From contig NZ_JRFE01000003.1 of NCBI RefSeq assembly GCF_000756305.1, positions 39,278 to 103,277 of the forward strand: DNA of 64,000 nt, in the 5' to 3' direction. Of the stretch, positions 36,690 to 47,615 are shown one piece after another. Positions within the stretch are counted from its first letter, which is position 1, and every line of letters starts with the position of its first letter. The DNA comes from Myxosarcina sp. GI1. Its GTDB lineage: Bacteria; Cyanobacteriota; Cyanobacteriia; Cyanobacteriales; Xenococcaceae. The position numbers and the translations under genes are program-made. The notes under the pieces were generated by a model. It made no database searches, was not told the origin of the DNA, and saw only the letters and a program-made list of their open reading frames with translations.

Positions 36690-37060
36690 ACTTGGATTGC
36701 TTTCTTAATTGATTAATTGAGCAAATAAAACTCATTTCATAGGCTTCGGTCAAAGTGTTAGCCTGCAGTTGTATAGATAGTTCTCGTGGGAATATTTGTT
36801 TTTTGGCTTTTGACAATTGGCAATATATTTTAGCGGTAGATTTGATTGTTAGATACTTAAGTGTTTAGTAAGTTACTAGTAAAATTTATTACTAAATGAG
36901 GCTTAAATTGCTTTATTTACACCTAATAAAAATCTTATATTTATAACATAGTGAATTGGATTTTTCAGTGATTATACACAATTGGAGTTGTATCTGTAAA
37001 ATAAATCTTGCTTGCGTAAAAAATGTCATACTTACGTGAAAAATGTCATATAAAGCGGTC
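36690..37060. other. Spacer between the sugar transferase and ruvC, with a tandem repeat
   Basis: This 371-base region is upstream of the sugar transferase gene (minus strand) and so should hold its promoter. It ends in two 20-base tandem units (37011-37050), described separately. No coding frame is supported. Confidence 0.4.
37011..37050. repeat. Two 20-bp tandem repeats
   Basis: CTTGCGTAAAAAATGTCATA (37011-37030) is followed directly by CTTACGTGAAAAATGTCATA (37031-37050); they match at 18 of 20 positions. They lie ten bases from the ruvC stop. Their function is unknown; tandem operators for the upstream polysaccharide gene are one possibility. Confidence 0.75.
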
Positions 37061-37615
37061 TTACGATATTGTAGATTCGTGAAACCAAGCCGTCAGGGCG
37101 ATCGCCAGCGCATCTGCTGCATCATCGGGACGAGGAATAAAATCGAGGGTTAATTCTCTGGCTACCGCTTCTTGAACTTCGATTTTGGGGGCATTGCCAT
37201 GCCCTGTTAGAGTTTGCTTGATTTGAGGCGGGGCAAACTCGACATAAGGTATATTTGCCTGTGCCAGCACCAACATCAAAACACCTCTTGCCTGAGCGAC
37301 AGTTATCGTATGGCTCATGCGGTAAAAAAATAGCTTTTCAACTGCTACCAAATCGGGGCGAATTTCAGCAATCAAAGTTTGCAAATCCTCGTAGATCGTG
37401 CAGAGGCGATCGCCAAATGGAGTTTTAGCAGGTGTCTCGATTGTGCCAAAATCCAGTAGGCTAGGAGATCTCAATGATTTGGCTTGACAAACTTGTTTAA
37501 TCGGAGAACTGGTAGTCAAGCTCAGATCTGCTGTTTGACAGACAATGGTACCAAACCCGACAATAGCAATTCCCGGATCGATTCCTAAAATTTTTCGTTG
37601 TCTGGTTTTGACCAC
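37061..37615 (-). CDS. ruvC: Holliday junction endonuclease RuvC
   Basis: The 184-residue protein has [13 protein letters not shown] with the first catalytic Asp (about residue 12), [11 protein letters not shown] with the acidic Glu (about 90), [14 protein letters not shown], and a late [13 protein letters not shown] with the final two acids. An insert at about 29-46 is rich in Ser and Thr. RuvC cuts four-way junctions during recombination repair. The frame starts at GTG 37615. It is monocistronic here. Confidence 0.95.
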   Translation of the reverse strand: MVKTRQRKILGIDPGIAIVGFGTIVCQTADLSLTTSSPIKQVCQAKSLRSPSLLDFGTIETPAKTPFGDRLCTIYEDLQTLIAEIRPDLVAVEKLFFYRMSHTITVAQARGVLMLVLAQANIPYVEFAPPQIKQTLTGHGNAPKIEVQEAVARELTLDFIPRPDDAADALAIALTAWFHESTIS

Positions 37616-37771
37616 AGTGTTTGTAGCTTTTACGGCGCTTTGCTTTTCGCCTCAGCATAGCAAAAAAATAGCGCGTCTAACTATATAGATAGTAGATGCG
37701 CTGTAAATTTAAAACTTTCAGGAAAGTTTGTGCTTCCTGGATATAAATGCGATCGGCTAGTGTCTAAAACC

Positions 37772-39760
<1,989 letters not shown>

Positions 39761-40768
39761 ATGACCGCCGATTTAGACCGAGTGGTACTTATTGGAGTTG
39801 CAGGTGACTCTGGCTGTGGCAAATCGACATTTCTCCGTCGTCTGACAGATTTATTTGGTGAAGAATTTATGACTGTAATCTGTTTAGATGACTATCATAG
39901 CCTCGATCGCGAGGGCAGAAAAAAAGCTAAAGTTACTGCTTTAAATCCTAAAGCCAATAACTTTGACTTGATGTACGAACAAATCAAAGCTATCAAAGAA
40001 GGCAAAGCGATCGACAAACCAATTTACAACCATGAAACTGGCGAACTCGATCCTCCCGAACGAGTAGAGCCTAACAAAGTCGTAGTAATAGAAGGTCTTC
40101 ATCCTCTCTACGACGAGCGAGTCCGTTCTTTGGTAGATTTTGGCGTATATCTCGACATTAGCGACGAAGTTAAAGTTCAGTGGAAAGTTCAGCGTGATAT
40201 GTCCGAGAGGGGACATACCTACGAAGACGTAATGGCTTCAATTAAATCGCGTGAACCAGATTTTAAAGCTTACATCGAACCTCAAAGAGAATATGCCGAT
40301 GTAGTCATTCAGGTATGGCCTACCGAACTTCTAGATCCAGAAGCTGCTAAAGAAAGCGATTTAATCAAAGTACGTCTGATCCAAAAAGAAGGTGTAGAAA
40401 CTTTCGAGCCTGTTTATTTGTTTGATGAAGGTTCTACTATTGATTGGCGACCCTGCGGACGCAAACTTACCTGTGCCTATCCAGGAATCAAAATGTATTA
40501 TGGACCCGATAGCTTTTACGGTCACGAAGTATCGATTTTAGAAGTAGATGGTCAATTCGATAACTTAGAAGAAATGATCTATATCGAAAGCCATCTTAGT
40601 AAAACGGGTACAGATCACTACGGCGAAATGACCGAATTAATTCTCAAGCATAAAGAGTACCCTGGTTCTAAAAATGGTACTGGCTTGTTCCAAGTATTGG
40701 TTGGTTTGAAAATGCGCGAAACCTATGAAAAACTGATGGCGAAACAAGAGGAAGTAGCTAAAGTATAG
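39761..40768 (+). CDS. prk: Phosphoribulokinase
   Basis: The 335-residue enzyme makes ribulose-1,5-bisphosphate in the Calvin cycle. The P-loop GVAGDSGCGKST (12-23) includes redox Cys19, and Cys41 (VICLDDYH) is its regulatory disulfide partner. VVIEGLHPLYDERVR (about 107-121), the RDMSERGHT loop and a C-terminal Cys pair (RPCGRKLTCAYPG, about 228-240) are also present, matching the cyanobacterial class that binds GAPDH through CP12. GAGGA lies just before the ATG. A strong terminator follows 28 bases after the stop. Confidence 0.98.
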   Translation: MTADLDRVVLIGVAGDSGCGKSTFLRRLTDLFGEEFMTVICLDDYHSLDREGRKKAKVTALNPKANNFDLMYEQIKAIKEGKAIDKPIYNHETGELDPPERVEPNKVVVIEGLHPLYDERVRSLVDFGVYLDISDEVKVQWKVQRDMSERGHTYEDVMASIKSREPDFKAYIEPQREYADVVIQVWPTELLDPEAAKESDLIKVRLIQKEGVETFEPVYLFDEGSTIDWRPCGRKLTCAYPGIKMYYGPDSFYGHEVSILEVDGQFDNLEEMIYIESHLSKTGTDHYGEMTELILKHKEYPGSKNGTGLFQVLVGLKMRETYEKLMAKQEEVAKV

Positions 40769-40796
40769 TTTCTGCTATAGAGCTAGTCCATTTAAT

Positions 40797-40835
40797 AACG
40801 CGAGAGTTTCTAGTAGTTGACTCTCGCGTTTTTTT
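40797..40835 (+). terminator. prk terminator
   Basis: AACGCGAGAGT (40797-40807) pairs with ACTCTCGCGTT (40820-40830) across a 12-base loop, followed by TTTTTC. It is a clear intrinsic terminator for prk. Confidence 0.92.
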
Positions 40836-40932
40836 CTTCACCAGCTTAATAAATCTACATTTAGGTAGAAGCAAGCCAAAAACTGGTTTTGTCAAGATAA
40901 CAGAGAAAATCACACACATCAGTTAATTATTT

Positions 40933-41376
40933 ATGTCTGCTACAGGATTGACAGTATTCGATCGCACCTTACAAAAAACCAATCAGTTTATTAACGACGT
41001 GGGAGCAAAGATCGGTATTGAAGACAAGCATGTTGTATTTATAGGTATTAGAGCCGCCTTTAAAAGTTTGCGCGATCGCCTGCCCGTAGAAGAAGCCGCT
41101 CAGTTAGGAGCGCAACTTCCCATTCTACTCGCTGGCTTTTACTACGAGGGTTGGAAACCCAGCGATACTCCTACTAAAGAACGCGATTTTGAGGCATATA
41201 TCCAGAACGTACGCGATAATCTTCCAGAAGGCGACTATCCGATCGAAATTGAAACTTTGCTCAAAGGAGTATTCGCTACCCTTTCAGATTGGGTAACGGC
41301 AGGAGAAATTGAAGAAGTGGCTCAAATGTTTCCCAAAGAGTTGCAGTCTTTATGGCCCACCGCAGTTACTACCTAA
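40933..41376 (+). CDS. DUF2267 family protein
   Basis: The 147-residue soluble protein has the DUF2267 pattern: FDRTLQKTNQFINDVG at the N-terminus, FIGIRAAFKSLRDRLPVEEAAQLGAQLP in the middle and VFATLSDWVTAGEIEEVAQMFPKELQSLWP at the end. This gives an all-alpha duplicated fold. The family function is unknown. It stands alone between the prk terminator and cysH. Confidence 0.8.
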   Translation: MSATGLTVFDRTLQKTNQFINDVGAKIGIEDKHVVFIGIRAAFKSLRDRLPVEEAAQLGAQLPILLAGFYYEGWKPSDTPTKERDFEAYIQNVRDNLPEGDYPIEIETLLKGVFATLSDWVTAGEIEEVAQMFPKELQSLWPTAVTT

Positions 41377-41570
41377 ATTCTTTTAATCGCTACAGCTGGT
41401 ATTTTTGTTGGAGATAACCGAATTAACAGTTCGGTGTCTTCGCAAAAATTGTTCTACGGATTTGACTTTATACTGTGGCACAATAAAATTTGATATATTC
41501 AAACTTGTATATCGTTGGTTCAGTCGAAGCGGCTAACTGTATATATTTGTTCCCCAGGGAAATATAATTT

Positions 41571-42329
41571 ATGACAACTGCTATATCTCTCGCCCCAAAA
41601 GTAGATTTATTCGCTGCAAATCAGAAACTTAAAAATGTTAAAGCAACTACTACGGTTGAATGGAGTGCTAATACTTTTGGTGCGGGATTGGTCATGACGA
41701 CTAGCTTTGGTATTCAATCGGCAGTAATGCTGCATTTAGTCACTAGTGTCGTTGCCGACTTGCCAGTAATTTGGATAGATACGGGTTATTTACCAGCAGA
41801 AACCTATCGTTTCGCCGAAGAACTAACAAAAAGACTAAAGTTGAATCTTAAAGTCTATCAATCTTCACTCTCTCCAGCGCGAATGGAAGCACTTTACGGC
41901 AAGCTGTGGGAACAAGAAGATTTAGACGCTTTAAATCGCTACGATCGCATCCGTAAAGTCGAACCCATGCAGCGCGCTCTTAAAGAACTTCAGGCTACGG
42001 CATGGTTGGCTGGATTACGCAAAGATCAGACTCAACACCGCGAAAGCCTAGACCGCATCGAACTACAAAGAGACATTTATAAAATCTATCCGATTTTAAA
42101 CTGGAATTCGCGAGATATTTATCAATATTTAACCAAACACGACCTACCCTATCATCCTTATTTCGATCGCGGTTATGTAACGGTTGGAGACTGGCATTCC
42201 AGCCGTCCATTAATGGCAGATGACGAAAGCGATCGCGATACACGTTTTCATGGTCTCAAGCAAGAATGCGGACTACATCTTCCTCAGACACCAGAAGAAG
42301 CAGAAAGTCTCAATTCTAGCAGCTTGTAA
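41571..42329 (+). CDS. cysH: Phosphoadenylyl-sulfate (PAPS) reductase
   Basis: The 252-residue protein belongs to the PAPS/APS reductase family: [17 protein letters not shown] (P-loop-like), [43 protein letters not shown], and the catalytic Cys in KQECGLH near residue 235. The paired cysteines that hold a 4Fe-4S cluster in APS reductases are absent ([10 protein letters not shown] and GDWHSSRPL have no Cys), which indicates the PAPS-specific, cluster-free type. It reduces PAPS to sulfite with thioredoxin. The same PAPS pool would feed the sulfotransferase at 2985-3941. Confidence 0.92.
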   Translation: MTTAISLAPKVDLFAANQKLKNVKATTTVEWSANTFGAGLVMTTSFGIQSAVMLHLVTSVVADLPVIWIDTGYLPAETYRFAEELTKRLKLNLKVYQSSLSPARMEALYGKLWEQEDLDALNRYDRIRKVEPMQRALKELQATAWLAGLRKDQTQHRESLDRIELQRDIYKIYPILNWNSRDIYQYLTKHDLPYHPYFDRGYVTVGDWHSSRPLMADDESDRDTRFHGLKQECGLHLPQTPEEAESLNSSSL

Positions 42330-42473
42330 TTGAGTTTTTTTTAATCGAGCAATAATAAATATTGTTTTAGTGCTAGGAAAACAATATCAAAGCGATCGGG
42401 CAGTTTTAATAAAGCAGAAAACCGTCCGCGTTATTGATAATTATTATTTTTGCCAGAAAAGCTCGGCATTTAG

Positions 42474-44171
42474 TTACAGAATACGCACTAGACTAAAATT
42501 AAATTCGGAAGTAGTGTCGTCTGAGGCTTTTCCTCGATAAATTTTTTCGACTTCAAACTCGTTTTTTTTCTCAATTGAGTTTAGCCATTCGTATGGAGGA
42601 TTGAGTAAAAATATGTTTTTAAAATTGCGATCGCTTTTTCTAAGATAGAGTTTATCTGATAAGCGAATTGTAACTTTGCTTTTTATACTATGGCTTATTG
42701 AAATTAAATTTGCTAATTTAGTTGCCGAATCGAAATTAGAAATAAATAAAGCATTTTCTGCATTATTAATAACAGCGGCAATAGGAACGTTTTGATAGTT
42801 GAAAAATTTATTTGACCAGGACTGCGATGTATAAATTATCGAACAGGAAATAATTCCTAATGATAAAATTACTGCAAACATATACTGCCAAATTTTTTTA
42901 GGCAAGATTGTAGTTATCCGACCGGCAATTCGATAATAAATTAGATTAACTATACATAGCTCAATTCCTATGTAACAAGGGATTAAATATCTTGTAACAG
43001 TAGAGCGTCTACCTCCTAAAATCAAATCTGGTAAGACTAGTGCTAAAGCTGTAGTTAAAGTTAAAGACAATATAAACGTCCCAATTGATTTAGGAGAATT
43101 ACGAATTAAAAAATAAAGAGAATACAATACGATCGCCCAGATAAAAATCATTGGATAGAAATTCAAAGGATCGTATAACTTTTCGATAACAGTACGGTAT
43201 TCAGGATTTATATCGGCAAAAATATGAGATGTTTGGATGAGCCAGTACTTTAATAAATCTGAAAATGTTAATATACTTTGTCTCCAAGCTCCCATTTTTG
43301 TTTCATCAATCTGGAACAGAAAAACTATCCAGGGTGCATAGGCAACAATGCTGACTATTGAGGCGATAAAATAATTAAGGAATGTTTTACTAATTTGAAG
43401 CGACGTTTTTCTACTACGAGTATTACGCTTGAAAAAATTGGGAACTTCAGCTATTGCTACATAAATTCCGTGAGCGAGTGCAACCAAAATAGACAAAGGA
43501 AATGTATAGAGACTTATAGTTAAACTTACTGCATAAATAACCCAATCTCGTTTTCTTTGCAGTCGAGTTGCTCGTAACAGTGAAGCACTAGAGACTAAAA
43601 TAGTTACCGTCCATAGTACATACATTCGCACCTCTTGGGCATAGATAAGATGGAAAGGAGAAATAGCAATAAGAATTACCCCGATCCATGCTGCTAGCGA
43701 TGAGCCGAATAATTCCCAGCAGAGCCAATACATGCTAGGAAATGCTAACAAGCTTATAAAAGCTGATAGACTTCTTTGCACGTTAACTGAAGAGCCGAAC
43801 AACTGTGTCCACCATCTAGAAAATAAGTAATAAAGAGGAGGGCTTTGAGGTTCGGTAGTTGCTAACACTCTGATTACATCAAGAGAGTTAGTTTCTAAAT
43901 TGGGATATTGATATTTATGTAAGTCACTAATCGTAATATTCTTATCTTTCCAAGCTATTACCCGTTCGACAACATCTTCTTTTGAATAACCAGCACTGTG
44001 AATTGAGTTAATTACTTCATCTAACCAGTAGACTTTGCGATCGAGATTGACAAAGCGAAAAAATATTCCGATGACTAATACAGTAATAAACAAAAATCGC
44101 CAAGGCTTAGGAGGCAAATGCCAACGCCAGCCTCTTACTATCAATCTATTTGAATTTGATTGGTTCATCAT
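42474..44171 (-). CDS. GT39-like (PMT/ArnT type) membrane glycosyltransferase
   Basis: The 565-residue protein has about ten membrane segments. Its first large loop begins RFVNLDRKVYWLDEVINSIHSAGY (residues about 40-63), the place of the catalytic acidic residues in GT-C enzymes. A periplasmic segment with EPQSPPLYYLFSRWWTQLFGSS (about 108-129) is typical of the family 39 glycosyltransferase/ArnT-like group. Such proteins move a sugar from a polyprenyl-phosphate donor to an extracytoplasmic acceptor. The gene lies alone between cysH (convergent) and psaJ. Its acceptor is unknown. Confidence 0.75.
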   Translation of the reverse strand: MMNQSNSNRLIVRGWRWHLPPKPWRFLFITVLVIGIFFRFVNLDRKVYWLDEVINSIHSAGYSKEDVVERVIAWKDKNITISDLHKYQYPNLETNSLDVIRVLATTEPQSPPLYYLFSRWWTQLFGSSVNVQRSLSAFISLLAFPSMYWLCWELFGSSLAAWIGVILIAISPFHLIYAQEVRMYVLWTVTILVSSASLLRATRLQRKRDWVIYAVSLTISLYTFPLSILVALAHGIYVAIAEVPNFFKRNTRSRKTSLQISKTFLNYFIASIVSIVAYAPWIVFLFQIDETKMGAWRQSILTFSDLLKYWLIQTSHIFADINPEYRTVIEKLYDPLNFYPMIFIWAIVLYSLYFLIRNSPKSIGTFILSLTLTTALALVLPDLILGGRRSTVTRYLIPCYIGIELCIVNLIYYRIAGRITTILPKKIWQYMFAVILSLGIISCSIIYTSQSWSNKFFNYQNVPIAAVINNAENALFISNFDSATKLANLISISHSIKSKVTIRLSDKLYLRKSDRNFKNIFLLNPPYEWLNSIEKKNEFEVEKIYRGKASDDTTSEFNFSLVRIL

Positions 44172-44267
44172 AGAATGACAAGTTTCGAGTTAACTTCTTC
44201 TAACAATCAATCGACTAGGTTTATAGAAAATGTAGTAGCAAAATTCTCAGCGATCGCTGAAAGACTT

Positions 44268-44295
44268 TAAAAAAAAGACGGCGATCGCCGTCTTC
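44268..44295 (-). terminator. psaF-psaJ terminator centred on a HIP1-like palindrome
   Basis: The 20-base perfect palindrome AAGACGGCGATCGCCGTCTT (44276-44295) is followed, on the minus strand, by eight T (44270-44277, sharing two bases with the stem). It lies 51 bases beyond the psaJ stop and is a plausible intrinsic terminator of the psaF-psaJ transcript. Confidence 0.75.
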
Positions 44296-44346
44296 CATAA
44301 ACTCAATTAGCCTTTTTAGCGATGCGATCGCCAAAAACTCCCTCTA

Positions 44347-44478
44347 CTAGGTATTTAAAGGGTGGAACAGCAAATCGGGGAAAAAGCGATTGAACTCAAT
44401 CAAAATTCCGGCTGTAACCGTTAGCAGAACCATAATCAAAACTGGTGCTGTCGAAAGAAACTTTTGTAATCCTTCCAT
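44347..44478 (-). CDS. psaJ: Photosystem I subunit IX
   Basis: The 43-residue protein reads [19 protein letters not shown] at the start and [13 protein letters not shown] near the end, which is PsaJ. It is a one-helix subunit next to PsaF at the edge of photosystem I. It starts 35 bases after psaF, in the conserved psaF-psaJ order, and has a GGAG site. Confidence 0.97.
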   Translation of the reverse strand: MEGLQKFLSTAPVLIMVLLTVTAGILIEFNRFFPDLLFHPLNT

Positions 44479-44513
44479 AAAATATTCTCCATTTAAATAA
44501 ACTAAGGGACAAT

Positions 44514-45017
44514 CTAACGAGGGGATATGGGAATCTCGTTGTCGTTAGCGGTTAATTTGCCGCTGGTAAATTCACCAAAAGCCAATACTGGCCATAGTGG
44601 ACCTTCGGCAATCATTTTTTTCAGTGCCAATGGTACATCGACAATGATTTCTTTCATTTCTGTTTTCTTATCGTCTCTAACTTCAATTATGTAAGAGCGA
44701 CCAGCCCAGCCGATCCAGCCTGCGATATAAAGAAAGAGAACGCTGGGAATAAAGAAATCTCCCATATGAGACCAGCGACCATCTACAATTAAATGTGGAT
44801 AGCCTTCGGGTCCACAAAGAGCTTCAGCATAACGTTCGGCTCTCATAGCACCAGAATTGGGATCGCTAGTAGTGTTACGGAAATTTTGCGCTCTTTGTTG
44901 GTAAGCAGGGTTTTCCGCACAGGGTGTTAGATTTGCTACCTCTTCAGCAGCATTGGCAGCAGGCATAACGCCAAACCACAAGGTGACAACAAGTATTAAA
45001 GCAAATAATCTTTGCAT
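44514..45017 (-). CDS. psaF: Photosystem I subunit III
   Basis: The 167-residue precursor has a signal peptide ending MPAANAAE (about 17-25). The lumenal N-domain with Cys34 and Cys68 ([27 protein letters not shown]) is followed by membrane segment [20 protein letters not shown] and the C-terminal [14 protein letters not shown]. PsaF binds the lumenal face of photosystem I and faces plastocyanin or cytochrome c6. Divergent tsaD and downstream psaJ are the usual cyanobacterial neighbours. Confidence 0.98.
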   Translation of the reverse strand: MQRLFALILVVTLWFGVMPAANAAEEVANLTPCAENPAYQQRAQNFRNTTSDPNSGAMRAERYAEALCGPEGYPHLIVDGRWSHMGDFFIPSVLFLYIAGWIGWAGRSYIIEVRDDKKTEMKEIIVDVPLALKKMIAEGPLWPVLAFGEFTSGKLTANDNEIPISPR

Positions 45018-45057
45018 AAATCTGTTTCCTTTAGTTACAGGATAATCGTGTTTGTGA

Positions 45058-45098
45058 GGGCGCGTCCCTCGAATTTATTTCGAGGGTTTGTGTCGCCC
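45058..45098. promoter_or_regulatory. Nested hairpin between psaF and tsaD
   Basis: An inner stem CCCTCGAA/TTCGAGGG (45066-45073 with 45079-45086) is enclosed by GGGCG/CGCCC (45058-45062 with 45094-45098). It lies in the 125-base divergent spacer, so it falls in the leader of psaF, of tsaD, or both. No T tract follows on either strand, so it is not a simple terminator. Function unknown. Confidence 0.55.
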
Positions 45099-45142
45099 GT
45101 AAATCGAACCAAGATGTTCTTCTAGATAGACATTATCAAAGG

Positions 45143-46177
45143 ATGGCAACTATTTTAGCGATCGAAACAAGTTGTGACGAAACTGCGGTAGCAATTGTAA
45201 AAAACCGTGAAGTTTTAAGTAGTATTGTATCTTCGCAAATTGAATTACACCGAATATATGGTGGCGTAGTACCAGAATTAGCTTCGCGCCAACATTTAGA
45301 AATTATTAACCCCGAAATCGATCGCGCTCTAAAAGAAGCGCAATTAGACTGGGAGCAAATAGACGCGATCGCCGCCACCTGTACTCCTGGTTTGGTAGGT
45401 GCTTTACTAGTTGGTGTTGCCGTAGCTAAAACCCTGGCTATGCTCCACAATAAGCCATTTTTGGGGGTACACCATTTAGAGGGTCATATTTATGCTGCTT
45501 ATCTGGCTCAACCCAAATTACAGCCTCCTTTTATGTGTCTCTTAGTCTCTGGCGGTCATACCAGCACAATTCATGTCAAAGATTATGGTAAATACGAACT
45601 ACTAGGTTCGACGAGAGACGATGCCGCAGGAGAAGCTTTTGACAAAGTGGCGAGATTACTAAATTTAGGTTATCCAGGTGGTCCTGTCATTGATAAACTA
45701 GCGCGTCAGGGAGATCCTCAAGCTTTCAAACTACCAGAAGGCAAGATATCTCTACCAAATGGTGGCTTTCATCCATATGACTTTAGCTTTAGCGGCATGA
45801 AAACGGCAGTAATGAGGCTGATAGCAAAACTAGAAAAACGAGGCGAAATACCCGTTAACGACCTAGCAGCGAGCTTTCAAGAAACGGTGGCGCGAGTTTT
45901 GACTCAGCGTAGCGTTAGATGTGCTTTAGATTATGGAGTCAAAACTATTACTATTGGTGGTGGTGTAGCGGCAAATAGTGGCTTGAGAGAGCATTTACTG
46001 GCAGCAGCGCAAAAACACGAGCTTCAGGTTTATTTTCCCCCATTAAAGCTCTGTACCGACAATGCCGCCATGATTGGTTGTGCCGCAGCGCAGCATTATA
46101 ATTTGGGACATAGCTCTTCTCTAACTTTAGAAGTGCGATCGCGCCTAAATATTACTAAGGTTATGGAACTGTATTAA
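45143..46177 (+). CDS. tsaD: tRNA N6-adenosine threonylcarbamoyltransferase TsaD
   Basis: The 344-residue protein has the TsaD/Gcp features: ILAIETSCDETAVAIV at the start, a metal-binding HHLEGHIYA (about 109-117), LLVSGGHTSTIHV (about 133-145), GEAFDKVARLL, and the final TDNAAMIGCAA (about 308-318) with the last metal ligand Asp. It is an ASKHA-fold enzyme that transfers threonylcarbamate to A37 of ANN-decoding tRNAs together with TsaB, TsaC and TsaE. It diverges from psaF, a common cyanobacterial arrangement. Confidence 0.97.
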   Translation: MATILAIETSCDETAVAIVKNREVLSSIVSSQIELHRIYGGVVPELASRQHLEIINPEIDRALKEAQLDWEQIDAIAATCTPGLVGALLVGVAVAKTLAMLHNKPFLGVHHLEGHIYAAYLAQPKLQPPFMCLLVSGGHTSTIHVKDYGKYELLGSTRDDAAGEAFDKVARLLNLGYPGGPVIDKLARQGDPQAFKLPEGKISLPNGGFHPYDFSFSGMKTAVMRLIAKLEKRGEIPVNDLAASFQETVARVLTQRSVRCALDYGVKTITIGGGVAANSGLREHLLAAAQKHELQVYFPPLKLCTDNAAMIGCAAAQHYNLGHSSSLTLEVRSRLNITKVMELY

Positions 46178-46276
46178 TTAAGAAGCTATGAGGAAATAGA
46201 AAACGGGAAATAGGGAACAGAAAACTTGCTACTTGCTACTTAAAAAAGTCTTCCCCTGCCCTCAACTCCCCCTGCT

Positions 46277-47491
46277 TTAAATAGATGGTTTGCGGTCTAA
46301 ATTTGTAGCTTGTTCGATCGCCGCTTTTTCTCTAGCAATTTGAGCGTATGGTCGCAGTTGTTTGATGGTCATGCCGCTCAAAATACTTAGGTCTTCCAAG
46401 CCGATACCTTTGGTTAACATCTCGACACACCAAGTCTGACGTGCTTGTTCTACAGTAGGGACTTTTCCCAAAGGCGTTAGTAAATCTGCCGCTACAAGCT
46501 GCCAAATATTACGTAATTCTAACTCTGAGAGCGGTTGTTCCGAGTCATTGATAAATAAAGCCGCTCGCTCGTCTTTGCGATTTTTAAGCCACCTGGTTAG
46601 AGGATTAGCAGTTGGCGAACCATAGCGAAATCCCATTATCCAGTGATTGAGCGGAACGCGCCGTACTGCGCCGTCGTTAATTTGTAGAAGATGCTGTTGG
46701 GGTTCGACTAAAGAATGCGATCGCTCCAGATTGATTATTTCTTCTACTGTTAAACCAGCACCAAACAGTACGTAAACTATGGCATATTCCTGTTTTCCCA
46801 GTTTTTTTGCCTGAAGCAAGAGCGATCGCACTAAATTGGCGGGTAAATCTTCTATCGCTTCAAATTTTAAAGTAGTTGCAGGATGCTCTTTAGCGGCAAT
46901 AATTCCCTGCAAAAATAAGGCAGTCAGGCTCTCGATGAATTCATCGTCATTATCCCATAGCAAATAGCCTTCAGCAGTAGATTTAATCGTAAAGTAACCA
47001 AACAAAAAACTATTTAGCAAACTGACAATTTGTTCGGCGCTAAAATGGCTTTCCGCTCCCGAAGCGGCGATCGCTTCTGCCAGACAATCTGCTACGTATT
47101 TATTAGCTTCAGCAAATCCCTTTCCCAGTGCCAAACGGTTTTCTACTGGGTAGTTGCCTGCTTCTCCTACTACAGAGCGAACTAGATCGGGAGCTTTTTC
47201 AAGGGTATTCAAACTTTCTTTGGCATATTCTTGTAAAAATTCGGCTACAGTTTCTTTACTGTTGGCTTTTTCTACCAAAGCGTGAACTAGTTTGGCAAAT
47301 ACTGCCGAATCTTCGATTACTGCAAGTAACAAGCGATATTTATTGCCGAAGTTGCGAAACAAAGTAACTTCATTGACATTGGCGCGTTCGGCAACTGCTT
47401 TAGTAGTAGTTTCTGTAACTCCTCTTTCGGCGAATAAATCTAATGCAGCTTCAATTAAACGAGCTTTGGTCGATTTTCGTTTGCTAGGCAT
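46277..47491 (-). CDS. TetR-family regulator fused to a degenerate tyrosine-recombinase-like domain
   Basis: Counting from the ATG at 47491 the protein has 404 residues, twice the length of a TetR repressor. Residues 8-52 are a TetR helix-turn-helix (TKARLIEAALDLFAERGVTE, ERANVNEVTLFRNFGNKYRL), and 55-200 resemble a TetR ligand domain. Residues about 215-390 are extra. They follow the order of a tyrosine recombinase catalytic domain: GAGLTVEEIINLERS (like TGLR-x-SEL), a strand pair ending AVRRVPLN (like GKGGKER-VPL), ARQTWCVEMLTKGIGLEDL (like LRHTFATHLL-x-G) and ILSGMTIKQLRPYAQI (like LGH...T-x-YTH). Most catalytic residues (first Arg, both His) are absent, so cutting DNA is unlikely; a DNA-binding or dimerising role is more plausible. 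It faces a desaturase gene. The TetR part is sure, the recombinase likeness is my reading. Confidence 0.75.
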   Translation of the reverse strand: MPSKRKSTKARLIEAALDLFAERGVTETTTKAVAERANVNEVTLFRNFGNKYRLLLAVIEDSAVFAKLVHALVEKANSKETVAEFLQEYAKESLNTLEKAPDLVRSVVGEAGNYPVENRLALGKGFAEANKYVADCLAEAIAASGAESHFSAEQIVSLLNSFLFGYFTIKSTAEGYLLWDNDDEFIESLTALFLQGIIAAKEHPATTLKFEAIEDLPANLVRSLLLQAKKLGKQEYAIVYVLFGAGLTVEEIINLERSHSLVEPQQHLLQINDGAVRRVPLNHWIMGFRYGSPTANPLTRWLKNRKDERAALFINDSEQPLSELELRNIWQLVAADLLTPLGKVPTVEQARQTWCVEMLTKGIGLEDLSILSGMTIKQLRPYAQIAREKAAIEQATNLDRKPSI

Positions 47492-47567
47492 AATCAAAAG
47501 TTTGGGTAGTTGCCATTTCTCTTATTTGTTTGCTTCGGACGATATGTATAAGACTAAAGAAAGAAAA

Positions 47568-47584
47568 TGTAAGTAACGCTTGCA
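47568..47584. promoter_or_regulatory. Candidate operator 1 (imperfect palindrome)
   Basis: TGTAAGTAACGCTTGCA is an imperfect palindrome of TGTAAGTG-N-CACTTGCA type. It lies 77 bases upstream of the regulator ATG and matches operator 2 at 15 of 17 positions. A TATAAT at 47592-47597 follows on the plus strand. Such paired palindromes are typical targets of a divergently encoded TetR protein. Confidence 0.6.
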
Positions 47585-47615
47585 CTATTAATATAATAAC
47601 TGCTACCTTTAGAAA

